From contig JBJOMN010000044.1 of assembly GCA_046052345.1 (NCBI GenBank), positions 52,397-116,396 on the forward strand: a stretch of 64,000 bases of DNA, given 5' to 3'. Positions 15,069 through 22,193 of this stretch are shown here, piece by piece. The stretch comes from Pollutiaquabacter sp046052345 (GTDB taxonomy: Bacteria; Bacteroidota; Bacteroidia; AKYH767-A; 2013-40CM-41-45). The notes beneath the pieces were generated by a model. That model had not been told where the DNA came from. It searched no databases and saw only the letters and a list, made by a program, of their open reading frames with translations. The stretch's first letter is position 1; every line of letters begins with the position of its first letter. Made by a program: the position numbers and the translations under genes.

Positions 15069-16988
15069 TTAGTCTTTTTTAGGTAGCCGGACCGTGAAAG
15101 TGGTGCCCTGTCCGACTTCGCTGGTGAAGCCGATCTTTCCGTCCAGCAATTCGGTGTATCGACGGACGATATTGAGGCCCAAGCCGGTTCCCTGGATGTT
15201 ACTGGCGTTGGTGGCCCGGAAGAATCGCTCGAAAAGTTTAGGTTGGTCTTCCTTCGGGATGCCGATCCCGTGGTCCTTCACTTCGAAACGTATTTCACCG
15301 TCGACGAATGAATTGAATTCGATGATCCCGTCTTCCCCGGAGTATTTGATGGCGTTGTTCAGCAGATTGATGAAGATGTTGCGCAGCAGCTGCTTGTCCG
15401 AGCGTACGGCCTTCATGTCGCCCTGGTGCCGGTAGATGATCTTTTGCCCCTTTCCGGCTACCGTCTGCAGTTCTTCCGTCAGCTCTTCGCAAAGCTGTGT
15501 CAGATCGATCGTTTCCGGATGCACTTCCACTTTGCCGGCTTCCAATTTCTCGAGGGAGAGGAAGTCGTTCAATATCTCGGTCAGGTTCTTCACCGATGAC
15601 TTGATCCGATCGATGTGTTTCAATTGTTTTTCCCGGTCGGACGTGGCGTTATAGCGGTCGATGAGCGAAACCGAAGAAAGTATGGTGCTCAACGGTGTGC
15701 GGAATTCATGGGAGGCTATGGAGACGAAACGTGATTTCATCTCGTTGAGCTCTTTCTCTTTGTCCAGGGCCTGAAGGATCTCCATTTCCGCTTTCTTTCT
15801 TCGCGTGATGTTCCGGATGACCATCAGGATCTCACGGACATTGCCTTTGTTGTCGGGCAACGGCACGGCACTCATGCTGTAGATCCGGTCGCGAAACGTA
15901 CACTCGGCGTTACAGCTTTCCCACTGGAAGACTTTCTGCAGCGTAAGGTCCATATCGTCCGCCTTACTGTTGCTGCAGATGTCCATGGATCTCCAGTTGC
16001 GACCGAATAACCCGGCGCTCTTGATGCCAAGGCTGTCAAGTTCCTGGCCGTCGACAAAGACGATTTCCAGCTCTTTGTTCAATACGCAGATGATCCCGTC
16101 GGGGAAGTTGTGCGATATGGTACTGTACAGACGTTCGCTGTCGCGAAGGGCTTCTTCGATCTTGGAGCGTTCCTGCATTTCAGCTTTCAGGCTGGTATTG
16201 GCGTGTTCCAGGTTCTTATTTACCGCAGCCAGCTCCATGGTGCGGGAAATGACCCGGAACTCAAGTTCTTCGTTGGCTTTGCGTATCAGCTGCTCCTGAC
16301 GAATACGGTCGGTGATGTCGATGATGAAGGAGATGACGAAGTTCTCATTTCCGATGCGGAAGGGGCTTAGGCTGATTTCCACGGGCATTTCAGATCCGTC
16401 CTTACGGCATACGGAGAGGTGAATGCCTTTCCCCATGGGCCGGTTGACGGGTTTTTCGTAATACCCCTTACGGTGTTTGGGATGATGTTCCCTGAAACGC
16501 TCCGGAACCAGCGCTTCCACTTTCATGCTTTTCAACTCTTCTTCGGAGTATCCCAGCTGGGTGGATACCGTCGGATTGGCCATGATGATATCACCTTTTT
16601 CATTGGTGATGACGATGCCCTCATTCGCATATTTGAACATGGCATTCAGGTGTTCCGTGCTTCGCAGGAGTTTTATCTGTGACTCCTTGTATTTGAAGAT
16701 AGCGAAGGTGAAACTCCAGATGAAGAGGATGGGCAGGGCATACGGTACGATGAGGTCCTTGGTCGTATGGTGTAGGTCGCTTAGGAAAAAGCCGACTACG
16801 ATCAGCAAGGTCAGTCCGACACTGGCATCGAAGGTCGAGCGATTGTCCGGCAATGAAATCGTCAGGAGGACGATCATGGGATACAGGAATTCCACATGGA
16901 CCGTGTCCGGCAGATAAAGGCTGCTGACGAATATGGCCGCTGAAAGGACGATGGAACTGAACAGTATGTTCTTCTTGCGTTGGTTCAC
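15069..16988 (-). CDS. Membrane sensor histidine kinase with two PAS domains
   Basis: 639 residues. Three or four N-terminal membrane helices (about 8-100), PAS1 (about 112-228), a coiled coil (about 228-285), PAS2 (about 285-400), HisKA with phospho-acceptor H427 (ASHEFRTPLSTI) and a HATPase domain with N-box NLLNNAIKYS, G1 DHGIGIP and G2 GTGLGLNIV. PAS1 contains LVPERFREHHPKHRKGYY and a GxG; aligned by eye with rhizobial FixL, H169 falls at the heme-proximal His200 position, while the distal Arg220 position is Ile189. It is first in the operon with the receiver-Crp fusion and is the obvious kinase for it. Its own promoter region (16989-17146) has no FNR-type site oriented to it, so it may be constitutive. 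Confidence 0.93.
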   Translation of the reverse strand: MNQRKKNILFSSIVLSAAIFVSSLYLPDTVHVEFLYPMIVLLTISLPDNRSTFDASVGLTLLIVVGFFLSDLHHTTKDLIVPYALPILFIWSFTFAIFKYKESQIKLLRSTEHLNAMFKYANEGIVITNEKGDIIMANPTVSTQLGYSEEELKSMKVEALVPERFREHHPKHRKGYYEKPVNRPMGKGIHLSVCRKDGSEMPVEISLSPFRIGNENFVISFIIDITDRIRQEQLIRKANEELEFRVISRTMELAAVNKNLEHANTSLKAEMQERSKIEEALRDSERLYSTISHNFPDGIICVLNKELEIVFVDGQELDSLGIKSAGLFGRNWRSMDICSNSKADDMDLTLQKVFQWESCNAECTFRDRIYSMSAVPLPDNKGNVREILMVIRNITRRKKAEMEILQALDKEKELNEMKSRFVSIASHEFRTPLSTILSSVSLIDRYNATSDREKQLKHIDRIKSSVKNLTEILNDFLSLEKLEAGKVEVHPETIDLTQLCEELTEELQTVAGKGQKIIYRHQGDMKAVRSDKQLLRNIFINLLNNAIKYSGEDGIIEFNSFVDGEIRFEVKDHGIGIPKEDQPKLFERFFRATNASNIQGTGLGLNIVRRYTELLDGKIGFTSEVGQGTTFTVRLPKKD

Positions 16989-17085
16989 CGGCTTTTGATT
17001 GTGCCTAATAAATAGGATATATCCACTAATTTATTTTACTGTATTCGCGGTTTTAAAGGTGGCGATAAGAAGTCATTCCGGAACA

Positions 17086-17097
17086 TGACAAACGTCA
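17086..17097. promoter_or_regulatory. FNR/Crp-type palindrome upstream of USP gene
   Basis: TGACAAACGTCA, exact TGAYnnnnRTCA. Centre is 37.5 bp upstream of the end of the perfect -7 element TATCTTTG (17122-17129) and 55.5 bp from the ATG at 17147. Confidence 0.72.
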
Positions 17098-17146
17098 TAA
17101 GGTAGGCCTATTCCTCGAAATTATCTTTGTTTCGAAGAATTATTTT

Positions 17147-18022
17147 ATGAACCTAAGGAATATCCATCCCATTCGCAAATTGCTGGTTCCCACGGATTTC
17201 TCGCCGGAGTCGGTTAACGCGCTTTATTATGCCGTCGCACTGGCCGGAAAATTGAACAGCAAGGTGGTGGTCTATCATTCCGTTCACTTTCCGCTGGTGG
17301 ACCCGCACGGAATCGCTGTCGTAAAGACTCAGGCCGAACTGGAAACAGCATCAAGTCAGAAACTGGAGTCCATTGTCAGCGAAGTCACCGCAAAAACGGG
17401 TTTCCGGCAATTGGAACCGTTGATAGGGTCCGGATTTGCCGTTGATGCGATAGCTGATAATGCCAGGGAGCTGGAAGCAGATCTCATCGTGATGGGTACG
17501 CGTGGTGCCCATGGAGTGAGCGGCGCTTTGCTGGGCAGCAACACGATGGAGGTAACCGAGAAATCCGGCTGTCCGGTCCTTTCCGTCCCTGCAGGAGCAG
17601 TCTTTCATGAACCTAAGAAGGTATTATTCGCTACCGACTATTCAGACAACGATTTCCAGTCCATCTACCTGCTTACCGAGTTCCTCAAGATTTTCCGTAC
17701 TGAAATCGTGGTGGCGCATGTCGAGCACGACCATAATCACAAGGTCGAGCTGAAGCTGATGGAATGGTTCAGGAAACAGGTCCAGCAGAATATCCCTTAC
17801 GACCATCTGACCTTCGATCTTCTCGCGGGGCATAGCGTTGAATCTGCCTTGGAAGAGCACATCGTACGTGCAGGTTACGACGTAGTGGTCACTTCCATGC
17901 GTCGGCGTAACCTGTTCGATCGACTTACCGGCAGAAGCCTCACTAAACGGCTTTCGCATCGCGTCGAGTTACCCCTGATGGTGTTCCATGCATATTCTTC
18001 CACCGGAACACCGGTATTCTGA
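17147..18022 (+). CDS. Tandem-domain universal stress protein
   Basis: 291 residues, two Usp domains (about 1-150 and 155-285). Domain 1 carries a complete ATP loop GTRGAHGVSGALLGS (GxxGx9GS); domain 2 lacks it (SMRRRNLFDRLTGRS). The Arg-rich RxxLFxRLxGR segment in domain 2 is also seen in the other USPs here, pointing to a paralogous set. The promoter has an FNR-type site and a consensus -7 element. The B12-dependent RNR gene follows after 50 bases, and no strong separate promoter with an FNR-type site was found for it, so read-through is likely. Confidence 0.9.
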   Translation: MNLRNIHPIRKLLVPTDFSPESVNALYYAVALAGKLNSKVVVYHSVHFPLVDPHGIAVVKTQAELETASSQKLESIVSEVTAKTGFRQLEPLIGSGFAVDAIADNARELEADLIVMGTRGAHGVSGALLGSNTMEVTEKSGCPVLSVPAGAVFHEPKKVLFATDYSDNDFQSIYLLTEFLKIFRTEIVVAHVEHDHNHKVELKLMEWFRKQVQQNIPYDHLTFDLLAGHSVESALEEHIVRAGYDVVVTSMRRRNLFDRLTGRSLTKRLSHRVELPLMVFHAYSSTGTPVF

Positions 18023-18072
18023 AAGCGGGGATTTCAGGTTCTTACTACCTTGTTTCCTTAAACTCTTTTCAA

Positions 18073-20427
18073 ATGGACCGGTCTGTCAGGCGAGGAATGA
18101 GATTTTCACGATTGTTCACCGACGGCAAAAGGAATGTCTTCGACCATTTTGAATTCGAGACGCGCACCGCAAGCATCAATGCTCCCGACGGCAGCATAGT
18201 ATTTCAGCAGCACGATGTCGAAGTGCCGGTTTCCTGGTCGCAGACGGCCACCGACATCCTCGCTCAGAAGTATTTCCGAAAAGCAGGAGTGCCTGCAGAT
18301 GACGGGAAAACCGGCGGCGAAAGATCCGTCAGACAGGTGGTCCACCGGATGGCGGAAACGTGGCGGAGCTTCGGTGAGCAACTGGGATACTTCAGGACAC
18401 CGGAAGATGCTGCAGCGTTTTACGATGAAACGGTTTACATGCTGCTGGACCAATCAGCCTCCCCGAATTCCCCCCAATGGTTCAATACGGGACTTTATCA
18501 CATTTACGGAATCAGCGGGCCTCCTCAAGGACATTATCATATGGATCCCTCTTCCGGGGAGGCGGTGCTCTCGTCCTCGGCTTACGAATACCCTCAGCCC
18601 CATGCCTGCTTCATACTTTCGGTGAAGGACGACCTCGTGAACCCGGGAGGGATCATGGACTTGCTGGTTCGAGAAGCCCGCATATTCAAATACGGATCGG
18701 GTGTGGGTACTAACTTTTCGCCGATCCGCAGCGAGCGTGAAAGACTCTCAGGAGGAGGATATTCCTCCGGCCTTATGTCTTTTCTTCGGATAGGTGATGC
18801 CGCCGCCGGGGCGATCCGTTCCGGAGGAACTACCCGTCGTGCCGCTAAAATGGTCTGTCTTGATATCGACCATCCGGAGATCCGTGCGTTCATTCGCTGG
18901 AAGATGGACGAAGAAAGGAAAGCGAATGTATTGATCGGCGCCGGTTATGACGGTTCCTATGAAGGCGAAGCGTACCGGTCGGTTTCGGGACAGAATTCGA
19001 ATAACTCCGTAAGGGTAACGGACGACTTCATGCGTGCGCTGAAGGGAGACGAGAAATGGACGTTGAAGGGACGATTAGGCGGAGCGTTGCTTTCTGCTTT
19101 GCCTGCCCGTGAGCTTTGGAGGGATATCGCCAATGCCGCCTGGAGCTGCGGAGATCCGGGTGTGCAGTTCGATACGACCATAAACGACTGGCATACGTGT
19201 CCTGCCGGTGGACGGATCCATGCGTCGAACCCCTGCTCGGAATACATGTTCCTCGACGATACCGCCTGCAACCTGGCCTCGCTGAACCTCATGAAATTCA
19301 CCGACAGTATCACAGGGGAATTCGATATTTCTCGCTTCCGGCATGCCTGCCGCATATGGACCACTGTGCTGGACATCTCCGTCAGCATGGCGCAGTATCC
19401 TTCAAGGGAGGTTGCGATCAATTCAACAGCTTACCGTACGGTCGGACTCGGTTTCACCAATCTCGGGGCCGTCATCATGCGGAACGGCTGGCCCTACGAT
19501 TCTGCAAAGGCAAGAGGCTTTGCTTCAGGAGTCGCTGCACTCATGACAGGATCGGCTTACTCGGCTTCCGCCGAGCTCGCCGCCGAATTGACTCCTTTCC
19601 CGCGATTCAACGACAATAAGGATGCCATGCTGCATGTGATGCGGAACCATAGTGCTGCCATCGCATCCGACTATGGAAGTCTCAGTGGATTGTCAGTCAC
19701 CCCGGTTCTGCCGAAGGAAGCGGATGTGCCTCTTCCTCTGCTAGAAGAATCCCGGAAGGTTTGGAAGGAAGTCTGTCGCGAGGGCGAGAAACACGGTTTC
19801 AGGAACGCACAGGTGACTGTCGTGGCACCTACGGGTACCATCGGCTTGGTGATGGATTGTGACACTACAGGAATCGAACCGGAATTCTCCCTCGTCAAGG
19901 ACAAGAAATTGTCAGGAGGCGGGGTATTGCGCATTGTTAATGCGCAGTTGAGACCGGCCTTGCAGCGTTTAGGCTATCCGGCCGGCCAAATCGACGAACT
20001 GTCACGCTATGCGGAAATCTACGGTACGGTGGCCGGTGCACCTCGGTTGGATCCCTCACATGTACCCGTGTTCTCCTGTGCAGGTACAGCCGGAGCAGGT
20101 AATGCAGACAACACGGTGTCGGTGGAAGGACATCTGGCCATGATGGCTGCCGTCCAGCCATTCATCTCCGGGGCCATTTCCAAGACCGTCAACCTTCCGA
20201 ATTCGGCGACCGTCGATGCGGTAGGGGAGTGCTTCAGACGAGGTTGGGAAATGGGCTTGAAATCAGTGGCTGTCTACCGCGACGGTTGCAAACAATCGCA
20301 GCCTTTGAATGTGCTGCGGCCCGCCGCATCGGAAACCCCGCTCTGCGCCGATTGCGGATTCAGGACACGAAGGGACGGATCGTGTTTCAAATGCGAAAAC
20401 TGCGGAGCGACGACTTCCTGTTCTTAA
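18073..20427 (+). CDS. nrdJ: Adenosylcobalamin-dependent (class II) ribonucleotide reductase
   Basis: 784 residues. Recognisable elements are SPNSPQWFNTGLYH, PHACFILSV (first redox Cys, about C179), FKYGSGVGTNFSPIRS, the active-site loop NPCSEYMFLDDTACNLASLN (N386, C388, E390), VVAPTGTIGLVMDCDTTGIEP, SGAISKTVNLPNSAT, and a C-terminal zinc-ribbon-like CADCG...CFKCENCGA. These define the NrdJ type, which makes deoxyribonucleotides with or without oxygen. A second Met at 18097 (MRFSRLFTDGK) matches family starts better and may be the true start. Location 50 bases behind a USP gene parallels mycobacterial nrdZ in the DosR regulon. No cobalamin riboswitch was seen upstream. Confidence 0.93.
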   Translation: MDRSVRRGMRFSRLFTDGKRNVFDHFEFETRTASINAPDGSIVFQQHDVEVPVSWSQTATDILAQKYFRKAGVPADDGKTGGERSVRQVVHRMAETWRSFGEQLGYFRTPEDAAAFYDETVYMLLDQSASPNSPQWFNTGLYHIYGISGPPQGHYHMDPSSGEAVLSSSAYEYPQPHACFILSVKDDLVNPGGIMDLLVREARIFKYGSGVGTNFSPIRSERERLSGGGYSSGLMSFLRIGDAAAGAIRSGGTTRRAAKMVCLDIDHPEIRAFIRWKMDEERKANVLIGAGYDGSYEGEAYRSVSGQNSNNSVRVTDDFMRALKGDEKWTLKGRLGGALLSALPARELWRDIANAAWSCGDPGVQFDTTINDWHTCPAGGRIHASNPCSEYMFLDDTACNLASLNLMKFTDSITGEFDISRFRHACRIWTTVLDISVSMAQYPSREVAINSTAYRTVGLGFTNLGAVIMRNGWPYDSAKARGFASGVAALMTGSAYSASAELAAELTPFPRFNDNKDAMLHVMRNHSAAIASDYGSLSGLSVTPVLPKEADVPLPLLEESRKVWKEVCREGEKHGFRNAQVTVVAPTGTIGLVMDCDTTGIEPEFSLVKDKKLSGGGVLRIVNAQLRPALQRLGYPAGQIDELSRYAEIYGTVAGAPRLDPSHVPVFSCAGTAGAGNADNTVSVEGHLAMMAAVQPFISGAISKTVNLPNSATVDAVGECFRRGWEMGLKSVAVYRDGCKQSQPLNVLRPAASETPLCADCGFRTRRDGSCFKCENCGATTSCS

Positions 20428-20438
20428 GACTTTTATCA
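20427..20438. promoter_or_regulatory. Degenerate FNR/Crp-type site upstream of membrane protein gene
   Basis: AGACTTTTATCA, one mismatch from TGAYnnnnRTCA. Its centre is 36.5 bp from the end of a -7-like TAACTTGT (20462-20469) and 56.5 bp from the ATG at 20489. It overlaps the RNR stop codon region. Called mainly because its spacing equals the exact sites. Confidence 0.42.
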
Positions 20439-20488
20439 TGGTCGCGAACAAAGGTTTTTTCTAACTTGTCGCACCAACACGAAACACC

Positions 20489-20977
20489 ATGGACGCCGTT
20501 CACGCACACCTGATTTTCAATCATGCCGGTATTTTCGGACTCATCTTCTCTGTATGCATCCTGCTGGCAGGCCTTGTTCTTAAATCCGATATACTGAAAC
20601 GTACTGCAATGGCCGGGTTCGTCATCGCATCCGTCGCTGCCGCGGTCACAATGAATACGGGTGAGGGTGCCGAGGAGCGTGTTGAATCGGTTCCCGGTTT
20701 TTCCGAAACGGTTGTCGAGGCCCACGAGGAGTCCGCCGAGCTGTCCGCATGGTTGGCGGGCGCTGCCGGGATCCTGTCCCTCGCCGGACTCGCGTTGTGG
20801 GCGTTTAAAAGAACGATCCCTCGCTTCGTCGAACTCACCATACTGGCGGTGGCACTGGCAGGATCCGTCTCCATATTCAATACCGGCAGGCTGGGTGGAA
20901 AGATCCGTCACACCGAACTTTCAGCGACCGCTTCGGACATGCCCTCTCAGGGTGGTGAAGCCGAGGACGACGATTGA
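20489..20977 (+). CDS. Four-helix membrane protein, DUF2231-like layout
   Basis: 162 residues with four predicted membrane helices (about 10-28, 37-55, 86-104, 112-130). Repeated NTG motifs follow helix 2 (NTGEGAEERVE) and helix 4 (NTGRLGGKIRHTEL), and His residues occur at both membrane faces (HAHLIFNHAG, HEESAEL, RHTEL). The layout resembles DUF2231, some members of which are predicted to bind heme; no direct family match can be claimed. The acidic C terminus (GGEAEDDD) is presumably cytoplasmic or periplasmic tail. It sits between the class II RNR and a photolyase-like gene and has a degenerate FNR-type promoter site. Confidence 0.7.
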   Translation: MDAVHAHLIFNHAGIFGLIFSVCILLAGLVLKSDILKRTAMAGFVIASVAAAVTMNTGEGAEERVESVPGFSETVVEAHEESAELSAWLAGAAGILSLAGLALWAFKRTIPRFVELTILAVALAGSVSIFNTGRLGGKIRHTELSATASDMPSQGGEAEDDD

Positions 20978-21028
20978 ACACTTCTTTGCATCTGATTGTT
21001 AAGTGCTGAACGGACGGATCCTGCGACT

Positions 21029-22123
21029 ATGTCCCTTCTTTCCTACGAACAGCTCCTGGACCGGATCGACGGGATCGATCCCGTCGATTATGGCCGTACC
21101 CGCAACTTCCTGAACGGTCACGTTACCCGGCTTTCTCCCTACATTTCCCGCGGAGTGATAAGTACGAAGACCGTCTTCGAGCGTGTCCGGAATCGCGGCT
21201 TTTCAAGAGAGCAACTTGAGCCTTTTGCCAAAGAGCTGGCCTGGAGGGATTATTGGCAGGAGGTGTGGGCGGAAAAGGGGGAGGGGATCAACGAAGACCT
21301 GAGGACACGGCAGTCGGATGTGAAACATGTTGCAGCGATTCCTGATGCGGTGCTGAATGCTTGTACAGGTGTCGAGGGCGTGGACAGCGGCATACGGGAC
21401 CTTTTGGGAAAAGGCTATGTGCACAATCATCAGCGGATGTATATCGCTTCCGTCGTCTGTAACTTGGCCGGATGCCATTGGTTGCTTCCTGCCCGCTGGA
21501 TGTATTACCACCTGCTCGATGGCGACTGGGGCAGCAATGCGCTTAGCTGGCAGTGGGTTGCGGGTACCAATAGCTCGAAAAAGTACGTCGCCAACCAGGA
21601 GAACATCAACCGGTATTGCGGGACGCACCAGCGGAATACCTTCCTCGATGTATCCTATGAGACCCTGCCGTCATTGCCGGTTCCTGCTCCGCTTGAAATT
21701 GTTTCGGTGCCGGAGCTCGGCACGACGCTTCCATCCGCTCAGCCGCTTCAACTCAGCCCAACTCTTCCCGTGGTAGTGTACACCGGATATAACCTTGATC
21801 CGCTCTGGCGTAAATCCATGCCTGCCAACAGGGTGCTCTTGCTGGAGCCCGGGCATTTTGAAAACTATCCGGTAAGCCCCGCGGTAATGGCACATATCCT
21901 TGCTCTGGCCGGAGGGATAGAGGATTTGCAGGTCTTTACCGGCAGCTTCAGGGAGCTGAAGGAACAGGCGGGTGAACGTCCGGTCTTCTACAGGGAGCAT
22001 CCTTTTTCACGGCACTTCAACGGAATAGAAGATGCCTCGGAACGGTTATCGGCTGTCAAAGGTTATTTTCCTTCGTTCTTTGCCTTCTGGAAAAAAGCCC
22101 AACAGGAGCTTTTTCCGGAATGA
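21029..22123 (+). CDS. Photolyase/cryptochrome FAD-domain protein with alpha/beta domain at the C terminus
   Basis: About 364 residues from ATG 21029; a TTG 33 bases upstream is less likely. Residues 1-210 match the photolyase FAD-binding helical domain: TRLSPYISRGVIS, ELAWRDYWQEVW, GKGYVHNHQRMYIASVVCNL, LLDGDWGSNALSWQWVAGTN. The usual N-terminal antenna-binding alpha/beta domain is missing. Instead the last 115 residues form an alpha/beta segment (LPVVVYTGYNLDP, RVLLLEPGHF, LQVFTGSFREL, PVFYREHPF) that looks like that domain moved to the end. It lies between the DUF2231-like gene and ccoI. Repair, signalling or another flavin role is undecided. Confidence 0.82.
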   Translation: MSLLSYEQLLDRIDGIDPVDYGRTRNFLNGHVTRLSPYISRGVISTKTVFERVRNRGFSREQLEPFAKELAWRDYWQEVWAEKGEGINEDLRTRQSDVKHVAAIPDAVLNACTGVEGVDSGIRDLLGKGYVHNHQRMYIASVVCNLAGCHWLLPARWMYYHLLDGDWGSNALSWQWVAGTNSSKKYVANQENINRYCGTHQRNTFLDVSYETLPSLPVPAPLEIVSVPELGTTLPSAQPLQLSPTLPVVVYTGYNLDPLWRKSMPANRVLLLEPGHFENYPVSPAVMAHILALAGGIEDLQVFTGSFRELKEQAGERPVFYREHPFSRHFNGIEDASERLSAVKGYFPSFFAFWKKAQQELFPE

Positions 22124-22125
22124 AC

Positions 22126-22137
22126 TGATAAAAGTCA
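22126..22137. promoter_or_regulatory. FNR/Crp-type palindrome upstream of ccoI
   Basis: TGATAAAAGTCA, exact TGAYnnnnRTCA, beginning 2 bases after the photolyase-like stop. Centre is 36.5 bp upstream of the end of GATATTCG (22161-22168) and 62.5 bp from the proposed GTG start at 22194. Its position argues against the longer in-frame ccoI start at 22032. Confidence 0.62.
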
Positions 22138-22193
22138 TATCAGGTTCCGGTCCTCCGCAGGATATTCGGTGCTTATCAACCTGTATTCCTGTT

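Noticed and set aside
17999..18014. Inverted repeat ACCGGAACACCGGT at the end of a USP gene
   Set aside because: Five-base stem inside coding sequence with no T-run; not a credible terminator or operator.
22032..22193. 54-codon upstream extension of ccoI
   Set aside because: It overlaps the photolyase-like gene in another frame, lacks CcoI similarity, and a regulatory site plus -7 element lie within it.
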